The notes beneath the pieces were generated by a model that searched no databases, had not been told where the DNA came from, and saw only the letters and a program-made list of their open reading frames with translations. The position numbers were made by a program, and so were the translations under genes. This document shows positions 9,432 through 16,607 of a DNA stretch of 62,688 nt, in pieces. The stretch is from Bacteroidota bacterium. GTDB lineage: Bacteria; Bacteroidota; Bacteroidia; M30B66. The stretch covers positions 1-62,688 of the forward strand of contig JAIXUS010000063.1 of assembly GCA_027483445.1 (NCBI GenBank), in the 5' to 3' direction. Within the stretch, counting starts at the first letter, position 1. Each line of letters opens with the position of its first letter.

Positions 9432-9612
9432 GGGTTGTAGGTTTGGTGGAAGCTAGTCATGAATTATGCCCGACAAATGGATGCGCCAAATTGACGCTTT
9501 GTCTGACAGGCGAAATTTCTGCAAATTGAGTTCACAAGAACGAGGCATGTGCAGGAAGATTTCAACAGCAAACCGAAATTATCGATGCTTTGTTCGAGTT
9601 CGGGCCGGTTTG

Positions 9613-9636
9613 TTTCCCCGTTCGGGGGGATGACAT
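9613..9636 (+). repeat. Short hairpin repeat, copy 1 (TTTCCCC-loop-GGGGGGATGACAT)
   Basis: A hairpin with a 4-bp CCCC/GGGG stem is followed by GGATGACAT. A second copy with the same flanking TTTCCC and GGGGATGACAT lies at 45334-45359 on the same strand. Only two copies are in the window; the number in the genome is unknown. Confidence 0.45.
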
Positions 9637-9692
9637 GCCGGTAGCTTTGGGACAATGTTAACATCAAACGCCTTTCGATACGAATAATTTAC

Positions 9693-9700
9693 TACTTTTG
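9693..9700 (+). promoter_or_regulatory. -7 element (TACTTTTG) for ahcY
   Basis: An exact TAnnTTTG match lies 33 nt before the ahcY ATG at 9734, giving a predicted leader of roughly 30 nt. Confidence 0.55.
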
Positions 9701-9733
9701 CCCATCTTTTAACACGAATTCAATTACAAACAC

Positions 9734-11056
9734 ATGGACAACAACGTAGCGGTAGACACCTACATTCCGTACAAAGTGAAAGATATCTCTCTGGCAGAGT
9801 GGGGGCGCAAGGAAATTAAACTTGCTGAGGCAGAAATGCCCGGATTGATGGCTCTTCGTCAGGAATACGGACCAACAAAGCCGCTCAGTGGCGCCCGTAT
9901 CGCTGGCTGTCTTCACATGACTATCCAAACAGCTGTGCTCATCGAAACGCTCGTTGAGCTGGGTGCTGAAGTAACCTGGTCATCTTGCAACATTTTCTCC
10001 ACACAAGACCATGCCGCCGCGGCTATAGCAGCTGCCGGTATTTCTGTGTATGCCTGGAAAGGAATGACCGCAGAAGAATTTGATTGGTGTATCGAACAAA
10101 CCCTGTTTTTCGGAAAAGACCGTCAGCCCTTGAACATGATTCTCGATGATGGTGGCGACCTTACAAACATGGTGTTCGACAAATACCCTGAACTGGCAGC
10201 CGGAATCCGTGGGCTTTCTGAAGAAACAACCACCGGTGTTCACCGCTTGTATGAGCGCATGAAAAAAGGTACACTCCTCGTTCCTGCCATCAATATTAAC
10301 GACTCTGTAACCAAATCGAAATTCGACAACAAATACGGATGCCGCGAATCACTCGTTGATGCCATCCGCCGCGCGACCGATGTTATGCTCGCCGGAAAGG
10401 TAGCCGTTGTTGCCGGTTATGGCGACGTAGGAAAAGGTTCTGCACAATCGCTTTCTTCGCAAGGCGTGCGTGTAATCGTTACCGAAATCGACCCAATCTG
10501 CGCCCTTCAGGCTTGCATGGATGGCTATCAGGTTATGAAAATGGACAATGCCGTTAAGCAGGCAGACATTATTGTAACAGCGACCGGAAATAAGGACATT
10601 GTTACCGAGCGTCACTTCCGTGCCATGAAGCACAACGCCATCGTGTGTAACATTGGTCACTTCGATACCGAAATCGACATGGCCTGGTTGAATGCAAACT
10701 ATGGCAATTCCAAAGATGAAATCAAGCCTCAGGTTGATAAGTACACGGTAGATGGAAAAGACCTCATCGTGCTGGCCGAAGGTCGACTTGTAAATCTTGG
10801 TTGCGCTACCGGCCACCCATCGTTTGTGATGTCGAACTCCTTCACCAACCAAACCCTTGCTCAACTCGAGCTATGGACCAATACCTCTGCCTACGAGAAA
10901 AAGGTTTACACCTTGCCAAAGCATTTGGATGAAAAAGTAGCATTCCTTCACCTGGGTAAATTGGGTGCCGAACTGGATGTGCTCGATTCAGAACAAGCCG
11001 AATACATCGGTGTGGATGTAAAAGGGCCGTTCAAGCCGGAGTACTACCGCTATTAA
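9734..11056 (+). CDS. ahcY: Adenosylhomocysteinase (S-adenosyl-L-homocysteine hydrolase)
   Basis: This enzyme hydrolyses S-adenosylhomocysteine to adenosine and homocysteine, relieving product inhibition of methyltransferases. It is cytoplasmic, NAD-dependent and usually tetrameric. The 440 residues show the substrate-domain motifs ([31 protein letters not shown]) and the catalytic segment [14 protein letters not shown] with Lys194 and Asp198. The NAD-binding Rossmann motif is GYGDVGKG (228-235). The C-terminus is FKPEYYRY, the canonical ending whose Lys-x-x-x-Tyr contacts NAD of the neighbouring subunit. It is a single gene with its own -7 element and a strong terminator at 11076-11108. Confidence 0.98.
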   Translation: MDNNVAVDTYIPYKVKDISLAEWGRKEIKLAEAEMPGLMALRQEYGPTKPLSGARIAGCLHMTIQTAVLIETLVELGAEVTWSSCNIFSTQDHAAAAIAAAGISVYAWKGMTAEEFDWCIEQTLFFGKDRQPLNMILDDGGDLTNMVFDKYPELAAGIRGLSEETTTGVHRLYERMKKGTLLVPAININDSVTKSKFDNKYGCRESLVDAIRRATDVMLAGKVAVVAGYGDVGKGSAQSLSSQGVRVIVTEIDPICALQACMDGYQVMKMDNAVKQADIIVTATGNKDIVTERHFRAMKHNAIVCNIGHFDTEIDMAWLNANYGNSKDEIKPQVDKYTVDGKDLIVLAEGRLVNLGCATGHPSFVMSNSFTNQTLAQLELWTNTSAYEKKVYTLPKHLDEKVAFLHLGKLGAELDVLDSEQAEYIGVDVKGPFKPEYYRY

Positions 11057-11075
11057 TATTTCGTTTTTCGAATCA

Positions 11076-11108
11076 CAAAACCCCGCCCAACAGCGGGGTT
11101 TTGTTTTT
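11076..11108 (+). terminator. Rho-independent terminator after ahcY
   Basis: A perfect 11-bp stem CAAAACCCCGC / GCGGGGTTTTG with a 6-nt loop is followed by five T residues. It sits 20 nt after the ahcY stop. Confidence 0.9.
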
Positions 11109-11156
11109 CACTCCTCAACCTAAGTCTCCAAACGACTATGCACAAGGCAAACACAT

Positions 11157-11164
11157 TACTTTTG
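11157..11164 (+). promoter_or_regulatory. -7 element (TACTTTTG) for cinA
   Basis: This exact TAnnTTTG match lies upstream of the ATG at 11179. It sits inside the longest open frame, which reaches back to 11101, and so supports the downstream start with a leader of about 11 nt. Confidence 0.55.
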
Positions 11165-11178
11165 CCCAAATTCAGATT

Positions 11179-12426
11179 ATGCGTTGTGAGATAATTACCA
11201 TTGGTGATGAGATTCTGATTGGCCAGATTGTCGACACCAATTCGGCCTGGATGGCGGTAGAATTGAATAAAGTTGGGGTTGATGTGGTGCAGATTACCTC
11301 CATTTCAGACCAGAAGGCGCACATTCTAAAGGCGCTGACAGATGCCTCAACGCGGGCAGAGCTTGTTTTAATTACCGGCGGACTTGGTCCGACAAAAGAC
11401 GATGTAACCAAAGTTTGCCTTTGCGAATTTTTAGACTGCAAGCTGGTGTTTAACGAGGAGCAGTTTGCTGTTGTAGAGCGCATTTTCAAATCGTATGGAA
11501 GAACCGTAAGCGAGATCAACCGAAAGCAGGCCGAGGTTCCTGAAGCTTCAATATGCCTGGTAAATTCGCAGGGAACGGCACCTGGAATGTGGTTCGAAAA
11601 AAACAACACCGTTTATGTTTCAATGCCTGGTGTTCCTTACGAAATGAAGCACCTCATGCAGAGCCAAGTATTGCCTCGAATCCGTGAGCGATTTACCATG
11701 CCGGTTATCCTGCACCGTACCTTTTGCACACAGGGTGTTGGAGAAAGCTTACTGGCCAGCTGGATAGAAGACTGGGAAAACAAGCTGCCAAAGCACATCA
11801 AATTAGCCTATTTGCCATCAACAGGCATGGTAAGGCTTCGACTTAGCGCTCGCGGAACCGACGAAAACCAGCTCAGGCTAGAATTAGAAGGACTGGGCGA
11901 CGCATTGTATGCGCAAATCGGGAAACATATTTATGCCGAGGGCGAGAAGACCTTGCCGGAAGTGATTCAAGAGATGCTGATCGCCCGAAAGAGTACTCTG
12001 GGTACCGCCGAGAGTTGCACCGGGGGAGCCATTGCGGCTATGCTTACAGCCGTTCCGGGTGCTTCAGCCTATTTCCAGGGAAGCACCATAACTTACAGCA
12101 ATGCCTTGAAGACAAAAATTCTCGGCGTTCGTGAGCAAAGCCTCCAAGCCTTTGGAGCTGTGAGTGAAGCTGTGGTACGAGAGATGGCCGAAGGACTGAG
12201 AGCGCTTTACAATATCGACTACAGCATCTCAGTATCTGGCATTGCAGGCCCTGACGGGGGCACAGAGGAAAAGCCTGTTGGTACTGTTTGGATTGGCATT
12301 GGAACACCCCATGGCACCTTTGCCAAACAGTTTCGTTTTAGCACCGACCGAGGTCGAAATATTCAGATGGCATCGTTGTCGGCCCTCAACTACCTGCGCC
12401 GTATTTTATTGGGTATTGATGATTAG
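11179..12426 (+). CDS. cinA: CinA family protein (nicotinamide-nucleotide amidohydrolase / competence-damage protein)
   Basis: The protein has 415 residues and two domains. The N-terminal molybdopterin-binding-like (COG1058) domain contains ITIGDEILIGQIVDTNS and LVLITGGLGPTKDD; in this family it acts as an ADP-ribose pyrophosphatase-type domain. The C-terminal CinA domain has GTAESCTGGAIAAMLT, SYSVSGIAGPDGG-type and KPVGTVWIGIG segments; it deamidates nicotinamide mononucleotide in pyridine nucleotide salvage. The ATG at 11179 is chosen because MRCEIITIGDE matches the usual CinA N-terminus and the upstream frame contains the -7 box and terminator. Its stop overlaps the stop of the converging lipoprotein gene by 3 nt. 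A link to DNA uptake is historical rather than shown. Confidence 0.93.
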   Translation: MRCEIITIGDEILIGQIVDTNSAWMAVELNKVGVDVVQITSISDQKAHILKALTDASTRAELVLITGGLGPTKDDVTKVCLCEFLDCKLVFNEEQFAVVERIFKSYGRTVSEINRKQAEVPEASICLVNSQGTAPGMWFEKNNTVYVSMPGVPYEMKHLMQSQVLPRIRERFTMPVILHRTFCTQGVGESLLASWIEDWENKLPKHIKLAYLPSTGMVRLRLSARGTDENQLRLELEGLGDALYAQIGKHIYAEGEKTLPEVIQEMLIARKSTLGTAESCTGGAIAAMLTAVPGASAYFQGSTITYSNALKTKILGVREQSLQAFGAVSEAVVREMAEGLRALYNIDYSISVSGIAGPDGGTEEKPVGTVWIGIGTPHGTFAKQFRFSTDRGRNIQMASLSALNYLRRILLGIDD

Positions 12427-12929
12427 TCGCGAAAAAGTGCGGCCCCACGATATCGAACAATACCATTGGCCCTTGTGAGGCGATATTCAGTTTCAATAAG
12501 GGTATCTAAGGGATTAAGAATGAAGTTTCCCTGAATAATCAGCGAATCCTCGAAAGGCTGTTCAGGAATAGATAGGGTAAAAGGTTGGGCTGTAGCAAAA
12601 ATGGTATCAGACAGGGTACCATCGCTGTTTTTCCAAAAGAGCTGTACCCTCGAACGGTCGTTTTCAAACACCCGAATATCCATCAATCGGAGATCATTAT
12701 ATAAAAAGGTGTTTTGCCCGGGACCGGCTTGAATAGAATCGTACCAATCCCATTTGCCGCGGAAAGGGTCAGCATCGTACCGGCAATTTCCATCGTCGCT
12801 ATCGGCTTTGGCATCATAATTTCCCGCTTTAGGATCGGTACAGCCTTCGGTGTCGCAGGAGGAAAGCGAAAAACCCAGTGCAATTAAGGTGAATAAAGAA
12901 GGAATTAGAAAACGCATACGTCTATTCAT
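12423..12929 (-). CDS. Lipoprotein with N-terminal GCTD...DDGNC motif (paralog of the gene at 13006)
   Basis: The product has 168 residues with a signal peptide and lipobox (SLSSC), followed at once by TEGCTDPKAGNYDAKADSDDGNC. That pattern of Cys, Asp and Asn is a widespread extracellular motif of marine Bacteroidota whose function is unknown. The rest is beta-rich and resembles a lipocalin-like or calycin-type domain (FRGKWDWYDS near the start, RYRGAALFRD at the end), but I cannot assign a family. ATG starts at 12929 and 12917 are both possible; a -7 element at 12940-12947 suits either. It is transcribed toward cinA, and the two stop codons overlap. Confidence 0.75.
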   Translation of the reverse strand: MNRRMRFLIPSLFTLIALGFSLSSCDTEGCTDPKAGNYDAKADSDDGNCRYDADPFRGKWDWYDSIQAGPGQNTFLYNDLRLMDIRVFENDRSRVQLFWKNSDGTLSDTIFATAQPFTLSIPEQPFEDSLIIQGNFILNPLDTLIETEYRLTRANGIVRYRGAALFRD

Positions 12930-12939
12930 GAAAGTCACA

Positions 12940-12947
12940 CAAAAATA
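12940..12947 (-). promoter_or_regulatory. -7 element (TATTTTTG) for the 12423 lipoprotein gene
   Basis: This is an exact TAnnTTTG match on the minus strand, 10 nt before the ATG at 12929. Confidence 0.5.
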
Positions 12948-12956
12948 AAAGGCAAC

Positions 12957-12987
12957 AAAAAAAGGGGAACGCGAGCTCCCCTTTTTT
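12957..12987 (-). terminator. Terminator after the 13006 lipoprotein gene
   Basis: An A-run, GGGGA stem, short loop, TCCCC and T-run form a symmetric hairpin (AAAAAAGGGGA / TCCCCTTTTTT) that can work on both strands. It isolates the 13006 gene from its paralog. Confidence 0.8.
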
Positions 12988-13005
12988 ATTGAATTATTTT
13001 TTGAA

Positions 13006-13485
13006 TTAGCTACGTGTACCGTTCACTGTGCAAGTGAAGGTTGAGCCGTCCACTTCGAAAGTGTAAGTAAGTGTAAGTGAGTTTCCACTCAGTGATCCAT
13101 TACCGCTTAACAATGACTGACCATTGCCCAATGAGCCTGGTTGTACGGTGAATGAAGAACCAGTTACAGTGGCATTGATAACGATAGCGTCACCAAAACC
13201 AGCGAAGTTTTTAATAGTGATCAGGTTAGTTGCACCTACTCCAGCAGAAATCTCCATGTTGAATGATTCACCTGGAATGCAACCATCTGTTGCGTTGTTG
13301 TATTTTCCGATGAAAGCATCACGCTCATAAGTACATGATCCATCATCTTCGTCTGCCTTCTCATCGTAGTTGGTTGCAGTTTCGTCGGTACAACCTTCTG
13401 TGCTACAGCTTGTAAAAGTAGAAACAAACATGAACATCGACAGCGAGAGGATAGCTGTACCGGTAATTTTGAGTGCCTTTTTCAT
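13006..13485 (-). CDS. Lipoprotein with N-terminal GCTD...DDGSC motif
   Basis: The product has 159 residues. The signal peptide MKKALKITGTAILSLSMFMF leads to a lipobox (FTSC), followed by STEGCTDETATNYDEKADEDDGSC, the same motif as in the neighbouring paralog. The mature domain is Gly/Ser/Thr-rich and beta-rich (EISAGVGATNLITIKNFAG, ending SLTYTFEVDGSTFTCTVNG). The start at 13485 is chosen because a full -33/-7 promoter lies just upstream; the frame extends 15 codons further without signal character. Function is unknown. The tandem arrangement with the 12423 gene suggests duplication. Confidence 0.78.
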   Translation of the reverse strand: MKKALKITGTAILSLSMFMFVSTFTSCSTEGCTDETATNYDEKADEDDGSCTYERDAFIGKYNNATDGCIPGESFNMEISAGVGATNLITIKNFAGFGDAIVINATVTGSSFTVQPGSLGNGQSLLSGNGSLSGNSLTLTYTFEVDGSTFTCTVNGTRS

Positions 13486-13501
13486 TTGTGTTTTTTTTTT
13501 G

Positions 13502-13530
13502 CAAACATAAAAAAAGTTAAAACATGTCAA
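13502..13530 (-). promoter_or_regulatory. -33/-7 promoter for the 13006 lipoprotein gene
   Basis: On the minus strand TTG (13530-13528) is followed by 18 nt and then TATGTTTG (13509-13502). This matches the Bacteroidota sigma-A consensus TTG-N17-23-TAnnTTTG, 16 nt before the ATG. Confidence 0.7.
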
Positions 13531-13550
13531 TACCTTAATTGACTAATGTA

Positions 13551-13558
13551 TAAATTTG
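13551..13558 (+). promoter_or_regulatory. -7 element (TAAATTTG) for the Ala-rich lipoprotein gene
   Basis: This is an exact TAnnTTTG match, 26 nt before the ATG at 13585 and divergent from the 13502-13530 promoter. Confidence 0.5.
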
Positions 13559-13584
13559 CTCCGTTTTAAAACAACACACTAAAA

Positions 13585-14013
13585 ATGAAAAAAGGTCTTT
13601 TTTTAACTGTTATCGCAGGTTCCCTGCTTGTATTTGCCTCATGTGGAGGTAATGCTGACGCTGACAAAGCTAAAGCTGCTGCCGATTCTGCTCGTGTTGC
13701 AGACTCTTTAGCTGCAATTGCCGCAAAAGAAGCCGCTGCTGCTGATTCTGCCGCAAAAGCTGCTGCAGAACAAGCACGTTTAGATTCTATTGCAAACGCT
13801 GAAGCACAAGCTGCTGCAAGCAAAGGGGGTTCAAAATCTAGCAGACCATCAGGTGGAAGCTCAACCACAAAGCCTGCTGAAGAACCTAAGAAAACCGAAC
13901 CTACACCTGCCGGAAGCCGCGGCGGTGCTTCAGGCGCGGGCTCTGGAGATTCGAAAAGCGGAACAGGAACACCTGCTGGTAAGCGTGGTGGAATGAACCC
14001 AAAACAAAACTAA
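13585..14013 (+). CDS. Ala-rich low-complexity lipoprotein A
   Basis: The product has 142 residues. It starts with a lipoprotein signal (MKKGLFLTVIAGSLLVFASC, Cys20) followed by GGNADADKAKAAADSARVAD. The middle is an Ala/Asp/Ser/Lys-rich helix with repeated 'ADSxAA' units (about residues 25-75). The C-terminal half is a disordered Gly/Ser/Pro/Thr/Lys tail with the motifs TPAGSRGG and TPAGKRGGMNP. The N-terminal 40 residues are nearly the same as those of the next gene, so the pair arose by duplication. It is probably anchored in the periplasm or on the outer membrane; a spacer or peptidoglycan-associated role is possible but not shown. A strong terminator follows. Confidence 0.78.
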   Translation: MKKGLFLTVIAGSLLVFASCGGNADADKAKAAADSARVADSLAAIAAKEAAAADSAAKAAAEQARLDSIANAEAQAAASKGGSKSSRPSGGSSTTKPAEEPKKTEPTPAGSRGGASGAGSGDSKSGTGTPAGKRGGMNPKQN

Positions 14014-14040
14014 TTAGCTGCCAATCAGCTACTTAGACTT

Positions 14041-14100
14041 AAAACCTAAAAGCTTTTAACAAAATTTAACGATTTTGTTGGGAGCTTTTAGGTTTTTTTT
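14041..14100 (+). terminator. Long two-stem terminator after Ala-rich lipoprotein A
   Basis: An outer 13-bp stem (AAACCTAAAAGCT / AGCTTTTAGGTTT) encloses an inner AACAAAA / TTTTGTT stem and ends in a run of T. The 3' arm also contains the -33 TTG of the next promoter. Confidence 0.85.
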
Positions 14101-14107
14101 ATTTTTG
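14078..14107 (+). promoter_or_regulatory. -33/-7 promoter for Ala-rich lipoprotein B, embedded in the preceding terminator
   Basis: TTG (14078-14080), 19 nt and TATTTTTG (14100-14107) form a consensus promoter. The -33 lies inside the upstream terminator hairpin and the -7 begins at the last T of its T-run. Confidence 0.7.
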
Positions 14108-14141
14108 TCCCGCTGAAACAATTCAAAAACAAACACACACA

Positions 14142-14375
14142 ATGAAAAACGTATTTTTCGCAGTTGTTACCGCTGGTGTGGTAGCACTCGCTTCTTGCGG
14201 TGGAAACGCTGAAGACAAAGCTAAAGCTGCTGCTGATTCTGCACGCATCGCTGATTCAATCGCTGCTGTACAAGCTCAGGCTGCTGCTGATTCTGCTGCT
14301 GCCGCTGCTGCTGCTGCCGACACTACTAAGAAAGATTCTGCTGCTGCTGCCGCTCCTGCTGCTCCTGCAAAGTAA
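14142..14375 (+). CDS. Ala-rich low-complexity lipoprotein B
   Basis: The product has 77 residues. The signal peptide and lipobox (ALASC) are followed by GGNAEDKAKAAADSARIAD, closely matching lipoprotein A at 13585. The remainder is Ala/Asp/Ser repeats ending in an Ala/Pro tail. Composition suggests one long amphipathic helix, somewhat like small Lpp-type envelope lipoproteins, although no C-terminal Lys or Arg anchor motif of Lpp is present. It has its own promoter (14078-14107) and terminator (14390-14425), so it is an independent unit and could be highly expressed. Confidence 0.75.
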   Translation: MKNVFFAVVTAGVVALASCGGNAEDKAKAAADSARIADSIAAVQAQAAADSAAAAAAAADTTKKDSAAAAAPAAPAK

Positions 14376-14389
14376 TCTTTTAACACTGC

Positions 14390-14425
14390 AAAAAGCCCGG
14401 CACTTTGAAAGTACCGGGCTTTTTT
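14390..14425. terminator. Bidirectional terminator
   Basis: The stem AAAAAGCCCGG-C-ACTT / AAGT-A-CCGGGCTTTTT, with a TGA loop and a T-run, serves Ala-rich lipoprotein B on the plus strand. On the minus strand it serves the 37-residue membrane peptide ending at 14438. Confidence 0.85.
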
Positions 14426-14437
14426 GTTTTCTTATCT

Positions 14438-14551
14438 TTATGAACCGCAGGAATCGCAGCTGCCTTTGCTTTTCGATGGCTTTCGGTACAATCGGTACCA
14501 GAGCCATACCACTGCGCCCAAAAACACCCCGAAAACCAAGATTTCCTGCAT
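14438..14551 (-). CDS. 37-residue FeoB-associated-type Cys-rich membrane peptide
   Basis: This gene encodes 37 residues: one N-terminal transmembrane helix (about residues 4-18, ILVFGVFLGAVVWLW), a basic Arg/Lys stretch, and the tail KGSCDSCGS. A single helix with a CxxC-type tail is the hallmark of the small FeoB-associated Cys-rich membrane proteins, and the tail could bind a metal. No feoA or feoB is in the window. The reading frame is supported by an exact -7 box TAATTTTG (14563-14556) whose end is 4 nt from the ATG, and by a terminator immediately after the stop. It is divergent from the E1 dehydrogenase gene. Confidence 0.75.
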   Translation of the reverse strand: MQEILVFGVFLGAVVWLWYRLYRKPSKSKGSCDSCGS

Positions 14552-14555
14552 GCTG

Positions 14556-14590
14556 CAAAATTAGGTTTTTCGGCTAATTTTGCCGCCAAA
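14556..14590 (-). promoter_or_regulatory. Promoter of the 37-residue membrane peptide (predicted leaderless)
   Basis: On the minus strand TTTG (14590-14587), 23 nt and TAATTTTG (14563-14556) are followed by CAGC and then the ATG. Transcription should begin at or next to the start codon. Confidence 0.6.
14575..14582 (+). promoter_or_regulatory. -7 element (TAATTTTG) for the E1 dehydrogenase gene
   Basis: This exact match lies 19 nt before the ATG at 14602, back to back with the divergent minus-strand promoter. Confidence 0.55.
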
Positions 14591-14601
14591 TCCTCCGCTG
14601 A

Positions 14602-16587
14602 ATGCAGCTCACTTTCCAACGTAAAGGCAAATCCGACGATCAACTCATCAAAATCTACCGGGAACTATTACTCCCCCGTATGATTGAAGAGAAAATGCTC
14701 AACCTACTCAGGCAAGGCAAAATCTCGAAGTGGTTCTCCGGGATCGGACAAGAAGCCATCTCCGTAGGAACCGTGATGGCCATGGACCCAGAGGAATACA
14801 TTCTGCCCATGCACCGGAATTTGGGCATTTTCACCGGTCGTGGAATGCCTTTTCATCAACTCTTCACCCAGTGGCAAGGCAAGAAAAACGGCTACTCCAA
14901 AGGCCGCGAACGCTCCTTCCACTTTGGCTCTCAGGCCCATAAAGTGGTGGGTATGATTTCTCACCTCGGCCCTCAAATGGGCATCGCCGACGGTATTGCG
15001 CTGGCCCACAAACTCAAAAAAGAAAACCTGGTTACCGCTGTATTCACCGGCGATGGCGGAAGCTCGGAAGGAGACTTCCACGAATCCATCAACGTGGCCG
15101 CAGTTTGGGACTTGCCCGTTATCTTCATCATCGAAAATAACGGCTATGGCCTCTCTACCCCTTCTTCAGAACAGTTTCGCTTTAAATCATTCACCGAAAA
15201 GGGCCCGGGCTACGGCATTCCAACACGGCAAGTAGATGGAAACAATGTGCTTGATGTGTACGATGCGGTAAGCGAAATCCGACAAAGCATTCAACACGAA
15301 CCAAAGCCCTGGCTCTTAGAATGCATGACCTTCCGCATGCGCGGCCACGAAGAAGCCTCCGGAACGAAGTATGTACCACAAGAACTCTTCGATCTCTGGG
15401 GCAAAAAAGACCCGGTTCAAAACTATGAGGCCTGGCTGCTCCAGCAAGGAGTACTCAGCGACAAGCAAATACAAGACATACGGTCGGAATTTAAAGCCTA
15501 CATCGAAGAGGGTGTGCAAAAAACCTTTGCCGAACCGGAGATTGTTCCTGATACCGCTGAAGAAATCGCCGATGTTTACGCACCGTTTTCAAATGCCGTA
15601 ACTCCGCCAGCCTCCTCAAATACAAGTACCAAACGACTGGTTGATGCCATTTCCGACGGACTCGCTCAAGCCATGGAAAAGCACCCTGAATTGGTGCTGA
15701 TGGGACAGGACATTGCCGAATATGGCGGGGTATTTAAAATTACTGAAGGCTTCGTTGAACGCTTCGGTAAAGATCGGGTGAGAAATACACCGCTTTGCGA
15801 AGCAGCCATCGTTGGGGCTGGTTTAGGGCTTTCTATTAAGGGCATGAAGGCCATGGTGGAAATGCAATTTGCTGATTTTGTGACCGAAGGTTTCAATCAA
15901 ATCGTGAACAACCTAGCAAAAATCCACTATCGATGGGGGCAAAATGCCGATGTTGTAGTGCGTATGCCTACTGGCGCAGGCGTTGCTGCCGGCCCCTTTC
16001 ACAGCCAAAGTAATGAGGCCTGGTTCACCCATACTCCGGGACTGAAAGTGGTTTATCCGGCTTTTCCAAATGATGCCAAAGGATTGTTACTCGCCGCTTT
16101 TGAAGACCCGAATCCGGTGCTGTTTTTTGAACACAAAGCCCTTTACCGAAGCATTAGCGGTGAAGTGTACGACGATTACTTCACGCTTCCACTCGGCAAA
16201 GCGGCATTGCTCAAAGAAGGTAGCGATCTAACCATTGTAACTTATGGCTTTGGCGTGCATTGGGCCTTGGAAACCATGGCCAGACATCCCGAAATTGAAG
16301 CCGACCTCATCGACCTCCGCAGCTTACTTCCGCTCGATGAGGAAGCCATCTTTAACAGCGTTCGCAAAACCGGAAAAGTAATTATTCTTCACGAAGATTG
16401 CTTAAGTGGTGGCTGGGGCGCCGAGATTGCCGCACGCATCAGCGAACATTGTTTTGAGGCCCTCGATGCACCGGTTGTACGCTCGGCAAGTCTCGATACA
16501 CCCGTGCCATTTTCGGCCGAGCTGGAATGGAACTTTTTACCCAAACAGCGCTTTGAAAAGCAGCTCCTTGAGCTGCATCAATACTAA
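14602..16587 (+). CDS. Fused alpha-beta E1 component of a 2-oxoacid dehydrogenase (branched-chain type)
   Basis: The product has 661 residues and combines the E1-alpha (about 1-330) and E1-beta (about 345-661) chains that are separate in most bacteria. The thiamine diphosphate motif is GDG (150-152) through NN (179-180). The RDRHR-like segment ILPMHRNLGIFTGRG resembles the entry loop of E1-alpha. The beta half shows MGQDIAEYGGVFKIT, NTPLCEAAIVGAGLGLSI, MQFADF and EDCLSGGWGAEIAARI. Together with E2 and E3, which are not in the window, it would decarboxylate branched-chain 2-oxoacids (or pyruvate) and acylate lipoyl-E2 in the cytoplasm. Fusions of this kind are common in Bacteroidota. The exact substrate cannot be read from the sequence. 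Confidence 0.92.
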   Translation: MQLTFQRKGKSDDQLIKIYRELLLPRMIEEKMLNLLRQGKISKWFSGIGQEAISVGTVMAMDPEEYILPMHRNLGIFTGRGMPFHQLFTQWQGKKNGYSKGRERSFHFGSQAHKVVGMISHLGPQMGIADGIALAHKLKKENLVTAVFTGDGGSSEGDFHESINVAAVWDLPVIFIIENNGYGLSTPSSEQFRFKSFTEKGPGYGIPTRQVDGNNVLDVYDAVSEIRQSIQHEPKPWLLECMTFRMRGHEEASGTKYVPQELFDLWGKKDPVQNYEAWLLQQGVLSDKQIQDIRSEFKAYIEEGVQKTFAEPEIVPDTAEEIADVYAPFSNAVTPPASSNTSTKRLVDAISDGLAQAMEKHPELVLMGQDIAEYGGVFKITEGFVERFGKDRVRNTPLCEAAIVGAGLGLSIKGMKAMVEMQFADFVTEGFNQIVNNLAKIHYRWGQNADVVVRMPTGAGVAAGPFHSQSNEAWFTHTPGLKVVYPAFPNDAKGLLLAAFEDPNPVLFFEHKALYRSISGEVYDDYFTLPLGKAALLKEGSDLTIVTYGFGVHWALETMARHPEIEADLIDLRSLLPLDEEAIFNSVRKTGKVIILHEDCLSGGWGAEIAARISEHCFEALDAPVVRSASLDTPVPFSAELEWNFLPKQRFEKQLLELHQY

Positions 16588-16607
16588 GCCCCAGCTGCAA
16601 TCTACTC

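Larger units (their letters stand above)
9432..9733. other. Divergent clpP / ahcY intergenic region
   Basis: These 302 nt carry the divergent promoters of clpP and ahcY, the repeat-like hairpin CCCCGTTCGGGG plus GGATGACAT at 9613-9636, and the ahcY -7 box at 9693-9700. No gene or RNA was recognised. Confidence 0.6.

Noticed and set aside
10349-10864. A 171-codon minus-strand frame within ahcY
   Set aside because: It is a shadow of ahcY, whose motifs are complete on the plus strand.
13566-13868. A 100-codon Ala-rich minus-strand frame opposite lipoprotein A
   Set aside because: Ala-rich sequences read as Ala/Ser-rich on both strands; the plus-strand frame has the lipoprotein signal, promoter and terminator.
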